A stretch of 64,000 nucleotides of DNA from Trichuris trichiura (lineage: Eukaryota > Nematoda > Enoplea > Trichinellida > Trichuridae): positions 124,001 to 188,000 of the forward strand of contig JBAJFE010000046.1 in the NCBI GenBank assembly GCA_037903355.1. Direction: 5' to 3'. A model generated the notes under the pieces. It did not search any database and was not told the DNA's origin. It saw only the letters and a list, made by a program, of their open reading frames with translations. Both the position numbers and the translations under genes were made by a program. Positions 12,401 through 23,304 of the stretch are shown in pieces. The first letter of the stretch is position 1, and every line of letters starts with the position of its first letter.

Positions 12401-14086
12401 ACCGCAATTTTCGCAAATTTATTATAAATGTGAAAAGCAGTAACCACCTTGGCATCCAATTGCCACAGTTCACTTTCTGTTGTTGACATGTTAGTTTCAG
12501 ACCCCAAAGCTCTGGTCGCTTGATTCTTTCTCATAAGCAGGTCATACTGTTATAAAGCTTTGCACCGTTACGAGGTAATTATTAATAGTATTTTTTGTTG
12601 GAGATATAGTATTCGTTTTTAAATTTCTCTGTTTTATCACTGGTTTTTATGAAAATGTTTGTTCTTTAATAAAATATGAACTAGTGTGTGTTAAAATATG
12701 TAAATAATAACAATACTAACCACTTCTGATACTGTTTGTTAAATCTTAACAAATCTATGGCACTTTCAAATTACACCCGTTAAAGCTATGGTTAGGGTTT
12801 GGATAAATTAATGTGTGTGACAACATGTCACTTTTCTATCTTATAGGTGTGGCAGCAGACACAATGTTTATGAATTTCATGATATCTGTCTTAAGCCAGT
12901 GATAGCTCAACGTTTATTTCGTTAAAGAGGGGAGAACTTTACGTACTAATGACGATGTAGTTTAATTGTCTGAAAAACCATTGGCTAAAACGGTTACTCT
13001 CAAGGCTGCTCGAAGATCTGGCATGTGTTAAGAGAAGAGGGAGCCTTATCTCTAGTGCATGCGAGATAACTGTGGTCTTGTAGGAAACATTGAAAGGACA
13101 GGCTTTAGGCTGTGAGGGCACAGGTGGCACAAATGCCAAGAGACTGTAGGTCAGAAGTAGAATGAAGTTGGAGGAGAATTTTTAAAATAAGCCATTCAGT
13201 GACCACTGTGCTGTATTGTCACTGATCCACGCAGATATCTGATTGGTTGTGCAGTATTGTTTTGATTGCTTGTGTGGAATTTTTATAGTTATATTCGATT
13301 AAAAGTGTTCACTTTTCAGCTTATGCGTTCGGATCTAGCCTGTTGGGACTAGGTTACGCTTCTGAGGCCATGAAATATCTTCTTCTTCGCAACTGGGAGG
13401 TACTGGTGCGGCCAGCTTATTGTTTGTTAGTCAGCCCCAACGTTCTGCTTTATGCAATCGGAGATAATATGGCTTCCTTTTCCATTTTTTGTATGGCTAT
13501 GAACTCTTTTGTTGCCATTTGTTTTACGCAAATGTCCGGCATACTTCGGCAGGCTATGCATCGATCTGTTCTTTTGTGCGTTTTGTTTCCTGTCGGCGAC
13601 GCGACATGGTGCTGGATTAGTGCCTTTTCGAAGGACCATGAAAGGATTCCCATTCTGTGCGACTATATGGAAACGGTTGGCTCGCTGTACGCAGTTTATC
13701 ATGTCTGTGTTGTCAGTATTGTTGGGGCTGTAAGCATAGCCGTTTATGTGGCAGCATTAATATTGTTAATGCGCCGGAAGTCTTCGTCTTCTGGAGTCAG
13801 AGCGGTTCAGATTCGCCGTGAAGCTGCGGTTATGAAGCAGGTGCTATTTATTGTATTGGTTACGTTTCTGTTCCTAAGTATGCCAAATATTATTGAAATG
13901 TTGTCGATTTTGGAGCAGGTTAACGTTTCATTATCTGAAAATGTTTGGTTCATGCAGCACGTCGGGTTCAGTATTGCCGCAATGTATAAGATTGTTGCGG
14001 ATATTTCATTAAGACAGGCTATTCGAAGAGCAGTGTGGTTCTTGAAAAAATCTGATACGGTAGTGGAGACTGTCCAAACTTTATAG
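9463..14086 (+). CDS. 7TM chemoreceptor-like GPCR (nematode Srsx-like)
   Basis: Two exons (9463-9649 and 13320-14086) join in phase 1 across a 3.67 kb intron with GTACG donor and TTTTCAG acceptor, giving about 317 residues. The N-terminus has two N-glycosylation sequons (NSS, NFS) and no signal peptide. Hydrophobic segments fit seven helices: TM1 is in exon 1, TM2-TM7 are in exon 2. TM3 lacks a DRY motif (the equivalent region reads MNSFVAICF). A basic loop precedes TM6, and the C-tail after TM7 is short and basic. Size and layout match nematode serpentine chemoreceptors (Srsx-like); ligand and subfamily are unknown. A polyadenylation signal AATAAA lies at about 14142. An extra small exon in the long intron cannot be excluded. 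Confidence 0.78.
10945..11095 (+). repeat. Decayed single-arm copy of the leader-type repeat
   Basis: Leader motif TTCTTGGTACGGGACGG at about 10958-10974 is followed by GTTTTCAT, a TTTACGGAGTATGTTCCG segment and finally AAGCTTTCGG...GACCCGTTCTCAGTGG (about 11048-11084). The same order is found in one arm of the copy at 45.3 kb, so this looks like an old copy without the second arm. A further fragment with AGAGCTTTCGGATC is at about 10742. It lies inside the long intron of the receptor gene. Confidence 0.55.
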
Positions 14087-16437
14087 GTCAAGGATGTCAT
14101 GTTTCTAATGCCAAAAACGATCAAGCGTATTCATTGGTATGGAATAAACGTTCCACTGCTAGTCTACGGCGTTAAGCAAAGTCGATGTCCTATTGGATTC
14201 TTGAAGAAATCGATCACGTCTGATTGCGTGAGAAAATAATTTTTATTGCTTTATGGAAAATTATTTTACGGGGATTTCATTGCTCATTGCTCGCTCACAA
14301 CCCTCACCACTACTCCTGAAAATGCATGGCATGCATTATGCGTCTTTTAGAAGAAAATGATGAACGTGAGTACATTTCACAAACGCTTGATTTTTCAGAA
14401 AGTCAATTGTGATGCTCCACCATATGTTAAACATTCTAGGCTGATTAAATACAGATGCAATGTAGAACTCAATAGGCGGCACAATTTAATTCATTCCTTC
14501 AAAGTTGTAGTCGTTCTGCGTCTCTTGCATGTTGTTAAAGATATAGTGTTAGTGTGCCTTTTCATTCTTGAAAGGATAATCGCTAGCTGTTACTAGTTCC
14601 GTTAAGAAGTATGTTTTCTTAAAAAGTTTGACAGAGGCTTTCCACAAAAAATAGCAGAAGGTAAGCCAGGTTAAAGTATTCAATTTCAACACGCATAGTT
14701 TTCTTTTTTCTAGAGGTGGACACGTACTTTAGCAACTTAAGCCTGAACGTCGGTTTTGTAAAGGAAGACGTTTCACAGAAACACTGTTTGCTTTTTTGGT
14801 TGGGGAATATCTCACCATTTAGTGCAACGCTTCTCAGGAGAAGATGGAAGAATCACCGCAAGTTAGAAGCACTCCCATTGACCTAGAAGCTATACAGGGT
14901 GGAATATCACTCCAATTGCTCAAAGAAGGAACTGCGCAGGAAAAATCTCAATTCGCCAGTAGGAAGTAGAGCTCCTCCGATATCATCGGCAGCTGAGAGC
15001 ACCCAGAGACGGTGGCGTTTAAACCATTGTTTCTTAAAGGGGACTGTGAGGGCATCCATGGGAGCGATTGGTGGAGCCAATGTAGGCATTTGGACTATAA
15101 CGCCCTTAGATAGTGTTATGTGCAACAGCATCTAAGGCACGCGGAACTAATGTCTCTCCAACATCCCTGTCCACCTAGTTCTTTTTCTCTTGAATTTTCC
15201 CTACGTTTCGCTTACGTCTCATTGAAGTTTTAATGTCCCACCCGTGCGTTAGTTGTAGGAACTGCACTTATTGCTACCCATCGTTGTCGTTTTCGCACTC
15301 TTTTGACAGTGTCTCTTGTGATCAAGCATCCTTGTGACCGTTCTTTCCTCAAATTCTTCTTCTGCGCCATTTTCCTATGTGATCAGCTCAGGGTGCGACG
15401 GTGAGATTGAGCTTGAGAAACATTGATATAAAATGAAGCACAGACAAGTCTGAGATGAAACCAGTGATTAGAAAAAACAAACATCAATTTCAGGTGGGAC
15501 TTTTTATCGCTTGACATAATATGTCATTTCAAAAGTATTGAGCGAACTAAGGCGTTTTCTTCAAATTTTTGTACAAGCAATAGAAAGTACGTTTGCCTGA
15601 TGATCAGCTTTTGCCTCTTTTCTACTTCCAATCTACAAATCGTGGCAGCGTCAAATTTTATTTTGTAGTAAAACTGTTTTCAGTGTGAAATGTTTGTTAA
15701 ATACGGAGAAAGTTTTACGTCTATCTTACGAAACCTTCTGCGTCAATAGCAATGAAAAAGAAACGATGAAACCCATCGCCCGAGAAAGTAAGCTGCTCAG
15801 GTTATTACTTCAAAAAGCTGCTTTATGCCGACTTTAGGCTAGAAAGGCGCTTTGCAAGTGGATTGAACAAATACAGTTTTTTGTACTGCCTAGCTGCATG
15901 CTGAAACCAAAAAGGATCAACAGAACGTATTAGTTTGGCCAGAATTGTTGTTTTGCCTCTTCAGAATTGATCCTGTTCTTCGAAATGCCTGAGCATGACT
16001 GATGCAGCTGTTTGTAGAGTATACAGAGTAAAAATACAGAAATTGTGGAATGTGGACGTTCTTTAAAAAAGATGCAACAAAACAAACCTCGTGTTATCCT
16101 ATTGTCACGACAGTTGCGATCGGGAATTTGAAGAGAATGTTAACAATAGAAAAGTTTTTCTGGCCACCTGTCTAACAGTGTCTTTTCCTCTCTTCCCCTG
16201 TTATCAAGACATTCTTGTTAAGTTTGACATCAAGAACGACAACAACTAAATATTGGGCGCTTTAAACAGGGATGGAACGTGTTTACAAAGCACTATGTCA
16301 ATCTGCCGAACCCGTTAAACCGGAAAAAAGCTCTTTACAACTAATTTACTGTGGAGATTCGTTGGCAAAGTTGCCATAACTTCAACTCGAACGACTGTCG
16401 AGTGAAAATGTAATAGCCAGCTGTAAACAAGGAGGAC
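14087..16437. other. Intergenic, no supported gene
   Basis: Short frames only. No domain, repeat array or RNA gene recognised between the receptor gene and the small secreted-peptide gene. Confidence 0.5.
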
Positions 16438-16445
16438 TATAAAAG
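16438..16445 (+). promoter_or_regulatory. TATA box of the small secreted-peptide gene
   Basis: TATAAAAG lies 45 bases before the ATG at 16483, placing a start of transcription at about 16466-16470 by the usual 25-30 base spacing. An upstream ATG at 16463 opens a 7-codon frame whose TGA overlaps the main ATG (ATGA). Whether that short frame is transcribed depends on the exact start site. Confidence 0.6.
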
Positions 16446-16482
16446 TGCTCCTAGTTACAAGAATGGACAATACAATCGCAAA

Positions 16483-16847
16483 ATGAAAATTGTGCTTGCA
16501 GTGACAATCTTTCTTGCTTTTTTCTTCAGCTCTCAGGAAGACGAAGCGGAGTTAGAGGGTATGTAAACAGATGACAACCATGTCGCTAGAATCGTACATG
16601 TAAAGTAGTTGTAGACTCATTTTCCCTGAATTGTAAATTGTAACTTAACCGTGTAAAATTTAGCTTCACCGGAAACGGTGGCAGAAATTAAAAGCGATCC
16701 AACAACGGACCACGGTATGCTCTAGTCGAATTCAATAATTCTTTTAAATTTCGCTGAATTTCAGCCTCTTCTTCCGAACAAGCAGGAGAGCACAACAGTT
16801 CTTCTGAACAGCCAGAAGCTCATGTCGAGGAACAGTCCGCATCTTGA
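16483..16847 (+). CDS. Small secreted acidic Ser/Glu-rich peptide
   Basis: Three exons (16483-16558, 16664-16714, 16765-16847), all joined in phase 1 with GTATG donors and TTTAG/TTTCAG acceptors, encode 69 residues. Residues 1-17 (start MKIVLAVTIFLAFFF) form a clear signal peptide. The remainder is acidic and rich in Ser, Glu, Ala and Pro, with no cysteine and one NSS sequon. It has its own TATA box and an AATAAA at about 16955. I do not recognise a family. It could be an antimicrobial, mucin-like or host-interface secreted peptide; nothing in the sequence decides this. Matching phases across all junctions make it likely real. Confidence 0.72.
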
Positions 16848-17324
16848 GCAGAACAAAAGTGAGAATGAGGCATGATTGAGAAGCTGTTCTGGTCGTTTTT
16901 TTAAATCATTGTCTCTCAATGTCGACAGGAAAAAAGTGATTATTTAAGCACATTAATAAACATTGCAGAACAGGATTTTAACTGGTTCAGACGAAGAGTG
17001 GTACTTTCGTTCAGAAGCTGCTGATGGACAGCTGGATCGTAAAAGAACTTAACTGCAACGTAATTCTCAAGCCGTAAAAACACTACTTCTAAATTAAGGC
17101 AAAATTGTTTGCAGCGTTATTCTTCAACTGCTGTTCATTCTGCGATGTAAGCATATCAACGAAGATAGATGTGCGAATATTTTTAAAGTCGTTAAATGTA
17201 GTGTCGTTTAGCAGACCGTGAAGACCTTTCGTATAACAACGGTTTATTGCAGAGTAAAAGCGGTAAATTTAACACACAGCTGATAACGATAGCCTGAACT
17301 CTGTAGGCTCAGGCTTGACGCATA

Positions 17325-18308
17325 TACAGGCGGCCTTCGTTATCCGCGGATTCTATATAACGCGGTTCGTCCGGCGTGAAATAGTGACGTCATATTTTCA
17401 CAAAAACATGCGTACCGCTGTCTGGCATTATAGTTGCAGTACTGTCGTTGCCTGCCTGAGCAGCAGCGTGATCGTCTGCCTGGGCGCGAAAGACTTTTTC
17501 TGCCTACAGCGCTCTCTAACCGTGCACAATGCTAATGAGGCCTTGTCGGTTTTCTGATTGTTCGTTATTGCTTCGTACGCGTTGTCGAGCCTATTCGCCG
17601 TGCACAAACATCAGTTTCCCTGCAGCGTGGTAGGTCTGAACTTTTGCGTTGTTTAACTGGTGTTGCATAGGAGGATAACTGACGGAAGGCAAGTAAGTGA
17701 ACACAGCGGTTTCTCTAGGGCAAAGAGACAACGTAGTGTCCTTGACTTTTGAAAAGCGGATTGTCATTTGCCGAAGTGGGCCGCAGGATCGGGAAGAATG
17801 AATATCCAGCATTCGTACGATAAAACGGAAGGAAACTGAGATTTGAGGAAACGTGTATTCTGACCCTTCATTGGCGAAAAGAGCTGCTGTACTTCGCAAC
17901 AAGGTCCTCGTGGAGGCTGAAAACCGCTAAGCATTTGGATAGAGGACATGTTTCGGAAGAATGTCCTCGTCGACGAGAAAGTTATTCGGGAGAAAGCGTC
18001 GAGCTTATAGTAGCACTTCTCTGGTTTGGTTGCAGAGAGCGAGAGAAAAAGGTTTACTGCTAGCAAAATATATGAAGCGCTTCAACCTCAAGAACGTAAA
18101 GATCACTGGGGAAACGGCATGGCTTATTTCGTAGCTGCCTCGACGTTCCCAAAGAAATTCAAGGGGACAGGACAAAATACGCAGCTAGAATATAAGCTAT
18201 TTAGCCTTTTTCATAGGGTAGCCAATATAACGCGGAATTCAACTTTACGCGGTAAAATGCTCAAAATGTTGGACGAACTAACCGCGGATAACGAGGGCCG
18301 CCTGTGTA
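17325..18308. mobile_element. Degraded pogo-like DNA transposon
   Basis: The left end reads TACAGGCGGCCTTCGTTATC. The right end, read on the opposite strand, gives TACACAGGCGGCCCTCGTTATC followed by CGCGGTTAGTTCG, matching the left-end CGCGG segments. Strings such as ATAACGCGG near both ends are typical of pogo/Tigger termini, and TA flanks both sides. The roughly 1 kb interior has a plus frame at 18026-18373 of 115 codons beginning with a basic stretch (ERKRFTASKIY), but no intact transposase domain is visible. The ends differ by a 2 base insertion, so the element looks old. Confidence 0.6.
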
Positions 18309-18369
18309 TAAGCCCTTCTCGACCTCTGCCCTGCGCATTTCCACAGACTGTAAACTCTTTAATTGTCGC

Positions 18370-18600
18370 CTAATTAGCTTATTGGGAAGCAGGCCGCGAG
18401 ACCGGCTTTAATCCTGATCCTGGCAGCCTTTGTGCTAGGCCGTCGATTTCGGGTTCCCACGCCGATCCTGAGGTCATGCTTTCACGTCGCCGTCGAGTCC
18501 GTGCCCCTGCGTCGCTCTTCGGGCCGCGCTCTTACGGACGGATTTCGCCCTGCGCTCATTAGGGTGCTGGTGCATCCACCTCTGGCAGATGTAGGAGCAT
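18370..18600. other. Locally GC-rich, CpG-rich stretch
   Basis: Base composition rises clearly above the surrounding sequence, with many CG dinucleotides and an uninterrupted plus-strand frame (ending at a TGA near 18608) of low-complexity Arg/Leu/Val/Pro content. It abuts the right end of the pogo-like element. Neither a gene nor a known repeat is recognised; it may be unrelated inserted DNA. Confidence 0.35.
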
Positions 18601-19239
18601 CAAAATGAAACCTAGAGTCATTCTTGTACGGCATTTTCAGATAATCACACAGGTGCGGGTTGAATTAGGAGCAACGACTTAGCGGCGGACGCAAGAAGTG
18701 AGTTCGATCGCGCACATTTAATCAAAATGATGGTATGTGAAGTTCGGCCAGGAAGGGATTGCACTTCATTGTTTTATTGAGGCGATCAAAGCTCAGCCGT
18801 TAACACTGATCTCAATGGAAGTCATCACCCAATCACGGGGAAGGGTGCAATACAGTTTTCCGGCGGTAATGCATTTAAAGAAATCGTGAATTTGCTTTCT
18901 TGAATTAGGAAACTGATACTTTAAAACGGCGATTTTAATCAACGTGAGTGCAGTTATCACTCTCGAGAACACGCGGCTGCGCCAAACGTTATGCTCCCAA
19001 TGAATGTGCAAAATCATCAGGAATAACCGCCGCAAAGACGCTATTGGTGGACATTAAGTAATTTGCCAGGTTGTTTAGCCGCGGTAACTTGAATGAAGAA
19101 AGAAACTTGTTCTTATTATATTAATGACTATGTAATCATTTTCTTTTGAATTATAGTTTTGGCTAATGAAATAAGCTATTCATTTTTGCGTCATTCAGGA
19201 AGCCTAGTTCAAAATATGGATAATGGAGAAATTTAAATT

Positions 19240-19573
19240 AGGTGCTGTTGGATCTTGAACACGGGGTGTTTCTTAACGGGGCAATGGATTTTCATCTCTA
19301 CTTCATACGGTATGTATTCTTGCCCGTTGATGGGTTCTGAAATTAAACCGAAGCAAATGCCCTACCAACGGATGGATGAGCAATTATTAAGGAAAAATAC
19401 AGAACAAGTACTTAAACAGTTCGAAACTGTTTAAGTTTAAGTACTTGTTCTGTATTTTTTCCTTAATAATTGCTCATCCATCCGTTGGTAGGGCATTTGC
19501 TTCGGTTTAATTTCAGAACCCATCAACGGGCAAGAATACATACCTTATGAAGTAGAGATGAGGTGCTGTTGGA
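19240..19573 (+). mobile_element. Leader-plus-palindrome element, copy 4
   Basis: A perfect 13 bp direct repeat AGGTGCTGTTGGA lies at 19240-19252 and 19561-19573. The leader (19253 to about 19292) contains GGTGTTTCTTAACGGGGCAA. The palindromic body runs from about 19293 to 19560 with long arms (TCTACTTCATA... and its inverse) and a short centre near 19420-19436. Body and leader match copy 2 at 4163-4452, in the opposite orientation. Few arm mismatches and an intact duplication suggest a recent insertion. Confidence 0.87.
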
Positions 19574-19924
19574 CATTTTGTCGCTGCTGCTCTGCTCGAG
19601 TCTTGATGTACGTTTTAGGAAGTAATCAACTTTGGTTCTGTTTTTCGAAATTTTGTGGTCATGTTACTAATCTTTAATAAATTTAAGTAAAGTTCAAGAA
19701 GTATTTCAACTGACTGGCCACAATTATTCGTAGGAAAGGAGAGGTGTGCTATTGTTATGCTTTAAGCATTTTAAGAGGCGGATATATTTCTTCTATGCAT
19801 TCTTAACCAGCAAGCACAAACGCTGAATGAAGATGACCGAGCGTTTTAAAAGAAAGAAACATAGTTATGATTGAATTGTTTGTTCACTCAGAGCTTGTCT
19901 TGTTGAGAAATACAAAAAATTGTA

Positions 19925-20055
19925 ACGGAAGGCCGTAGCTTTCGAGCCGCGCGTAATCCGTCCTGAGCGGTACTAAAAATTTAGTACTCTTAAAGCTCTG
20001 CACGGATAAACAATTCAAACATGGAAACCTATGGTCTAGTACCAAAAAGTTATAT
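19925..20055 (-). repeat. Decayed copy of the leader-type repeat
   Basis: At 19937-19970 the sequence GTAGCTTTCGAGCCG...GAGCGGTAC corresponds to the inner motif of the 45.3 kb copy. A reversed leader-like stretch, ATGGAAACCTATGGTC...GTACCAAAAAG, lies at about 20021-20050. The arrangement fits a degenerate inverted copy. No duplication could be identified. Confidence 0.45.
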
Positions 20056-20254
20056 TTTCAGAAATAGTTATTGCAAAAAAGCTTCTACATCGTACATATC
20101 GTATTGAACTTTAATGCCGTGCAGTGACATTAGTCGAATAAATTTAATCTGTAGGAACGGAACAAATGTTGGAAGAGACTTGTATGGCCTACCATTCAAC
20201 TGTACGTGAACATCATGTTTTCTATAGGTACCAGCATTGCACTTTAATGAAAAA

Positions 20255-21207
20255 ATGTCGATACTGGAATGTCTACGAATACAGGTGGATGAAATTTGTG
20301 CAATTTGTAGCATTTTTTCTGGACAAGGGGAGGTACAGATTGACGAAAACGCCTTAAATTCTGTTCGCCAGTATATTGCTGCGAATGGAAGTATTCCCGA
20401 AACTCCGAAGCCGTTGGACATATTTTTTCACCTCGAGGTAGGCAGATGAGTTTGAATGCCCGCATACAGTATAATACTTAACGATTTATGTAGGGTGTTG
20501 GCAAGCTTGGTGAAATGGAAGTCCAAGTTGAGCTTCCTCTGAATTATCCTCTTTTAAGGCCGCCGTCCATGTTTGCTCGTTGTAAAACTCTTACCGGAAA
20601 CCAAGTATCTTTTCTAAACACAGCACTGCGTGAGCAAATTGCTAAAGTGTTCAGTCAATGTCCTGTTTTGTATGACATTTTGCTTTGGCTGGATGAGAAT
20701 GCTCAGCTCATTCTTGAAACTGCTTCAGTGGGGCAAACAGTGGTAAAAGATGAATTTTCGAATGTGCACCCCTCGGTTGATAATTTGGGACGATTTTGGA
20801 TCTACAGCCACCATATCTACAACAAAGAAAAGCGGAAGGGTATTCTCGCTATGTCAAAAGAGTTTGATTTGTCCGGATTCTGCCTTCCTGGTAGGCCGGG
20901 CATAATTTGCGTTGAAGGAATGAGAAGTGATTGTCAAAGGTTTTGGGAAAGAATTCGTAGTTGGACGTGGAAACGCATTTTGTTAAAGCATCACGAACTT
21001 GCTGTCGTTGAAGCGGACATCACCTTGGAAGCTCAACTGGCTGCCTTCAGAAAGTTCAACAGTTTTTCGGAAGTTGCCTTCATATCGCATAATGGAAGAG
21101 GACGGGAGGTGCATATGAACCTCGGTGATTTCTATGCATTCCTCGTAGAACACAATTGTGCCCACATTTTTCCTATGTACTTTGGCGTTCACGGTCAGTG
21201 CAAGTAA
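20255..21207 (+). CDS. RWD domain-containing protein 2 (RWDD2A/B family)
   Basis: Two exons (20255-20437 and 20494-21207) join in phase 0 across a 56 base intron, giving 298 residues, close to human RWDD2A (about 290). The N-terminal part is an RWD domain (roughly residues 1-120, including FHLE, a polar stretch and the YPLLRPP turn typical of RWD folds). The C-terminal half is the RWDD2 signature region (DUF1115), with SGFCLPGRPGIICVEG at about residues 185-200. The role of the family is poorly known; RWD domains usually mediate protein contacts. The start ATG at 20255 leaves a compact N-terminus; an upstream in-frame ATG is absent. It is convergent with RRP5. Confidence 0.93.
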
Positions 21208-22808
21208 GATGCTATGTCATTCTGAATAGTTTCGTATAGATGCGACCGAATGAACTAGTCTATGTATGTTTCTTATATGCGATGCTGTTGATCCCTTTTA
21301 GGAAGCGTATAGTGACATTCTTGAGCCATGCTTACTGAAAAGTATTAGCGATTTCTGTAGTCCATTTCACATTTCTTCTCTTAAATCATATTAAGGAAAC
21401 GTTTGGTTTAATTCTTATGTAATGTATATGATGTTTCGTGGTTTTTGTTGCGGTAAGTTACCTGTACTTGTTGAGCCGGTTCTTTAAGATTGAGCTTTTG
21501 CAGCTGATTTTTTCCTATCGTCTGCGTGGAGTCTAATGTTGAACAGAAAGAATGTCGTAATCTTGTAATGTAATGTAAGCGATTTATGCTACAGAAGTCA
21601 CGAACTTGAAGAAAGGCTCGAAAGTTGTCCGCGCGACGTTTAACAATGTTCATGGGAAAAGCCTTGTCATTTCAATCTATCTGATGTAGCAAATAAAGTC
21701 ATAATTCTGCTTGTTCTTTGTTCGCCTGAAGAATCTGCAGAGACCGTCCATGTCCATACAAGAGGTAGTTTGCTATCCTTAATTTCATGAGCAGCACTGC
21801 ATATGTTTAGTGAGGTTTGTTCGTCATTGGCCAAAACCCCGCTCTCATCATTGATAGTGCTGTTGTGGGGAACATGCTAGTTTTGTTTTAAAGGCTGTCT
21901 GCGAAAATGAGGTTAGCTTTTAAAGAGCGTAGACACCGTGACGAATGTTCGGTAACCGCAGATGCTTTTAGTGAAGCCAGTACTTTAGTTTAAGAGGGTC
22001 GCACGTGAAGTTCTAAAATTGCAATTTGCAATAAAAGTAAGGTACCCATGGAGTACATTTTTATCTTCCATTCAGGTTTTTCTGAAAAAAATGACGTTCC
22101 ACAGTGTCACTTTGTTGAATGTGACCGCAGAGATTTCAGTGTTGGTGCGTTATCTTATCGAAGACATTGAAGTCGTATGCGTAGGCAGTTCTCGCATCTA
22201 CTAGCAACGGATAAGCATACCATTCAGTTGACTTCATTGGATATAGAAGCCGTTCTCGTTTCAGAATGAGCGTATAGTCATTTATTGCTTGTTTATCAGC
22301 TATTTTCTTTCGTCACACAGCAGGATTCGAATGTTTGCGAGGACATATTACGTTCAAATGTTAACACTGACATAAGCTGTTGTTTCACTTGCATTTCGTC
22401 GGTTGATATTCTTTAGGTTCCCAGTCGTTATTATTCGCAATGTTATTTCTACATCAGTATGCTGGCAAGGCGGAAATTTTTACCGTTGCTGCTGGTTTTA
22501 GGATTAGTACTAAACCGTATTTTCCATTTCGATGTACAAGGTTTTCGATTGTCTGCTGAATGAGTTCTGAACTTTTATTCTATTCTGCTCCGTTAGTTTA
22601 GTTGGTAAGGCCTTCGAGTTTTTGGCAGGTTTGCTCTTTTCCGATTGTTTTCAGGAACCTTCCGGTTTTCTTTTTCGGTTATGAGCTTCAGCTTTTTGTC
22701 AAATTTATTGAACAGAAGGATGTACGTTTTCGGGACATAAATCTGCTGTACCTTAGACGTTGTCCCGTTTCTGGTCAGGAGGCGTTGTAATGAGTGCTGT
22801 CGTTTGTC

Positions 22809-23200
22809 ATGTCCTGTAACATCGAGACGATATTCTCGTCCGATGAGAAAATCCTTTGCGTTGTGAAGTATGACACTGCGCTGCTGAAAGCCTCCTATCA
22901 GTCCTTTTTAATCACTTTTGCAAACGGTACTCATGCATAATCGTTTTCAGAGCTCTCGTTCTATGTAGTGATCAAAAGCTCCCTGTTGGTCCATCCATGG
23001 TACTAATGTTTAAATGCCTTTATACTTTGGCTTGTGTGTTTTTACTTTTTAACAAACCGTTGGAGAAGCCACAGAAGAGCTTTAGTTGTAGTAGCTTCGG
23101 CCAGTTTAGGTTTTCGAAACAAGCAATGAAAAGACATTTGATGGAATATCTGACTAAAGAAGGAAGGCAGCAATGTGAGGAATTGCTTAGCATTACGTAA
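22809..23200 (+). CDS. Possible small gene, exon structure unresolved
   Basis: A frame from ATG 22809 encodes MSCNIETIFSSDEKILCVV and continues to 22926 (39 codons). A downstream frame ends at 23200 with a charged helical segment ending CEELLSIT. Linking them in one reading needs a 24 base intron (22927-22950), which is shorter than normal spliceosomal introns, and a second intron ending at TTTAG near 23115. An alternative using a donor at about 22897 changes the middle frame. No family recognised. It may be a real small protein gene with a wrongly guessed middle or a pseudogene. Confidence 0.3.
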
Positions 23201-23304
23201 TCTGCTTAAAAAAAGTGCGTCAGTTGAAGAAATGATGTTTAATTCGTACACAATCCGATGTTTAAATACTACTTAATACGAAATTATTGACAAAAATGCA
23301 GCTT

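Noticed and set aside
13427..14124. Minus-strand frames opposite receptor exon 2
   Set aside because: The plus-strand frame has the seven-helix pattern and correct splice phase; the opposite frames are shadows.
22590..22660. tRNA-like A-box (TTAGTTTAGTTGGTAAGGC)
   Set aside because: No B-box GGTTCGANNC at the right distance, and the flanks do not form an acceptor stem.
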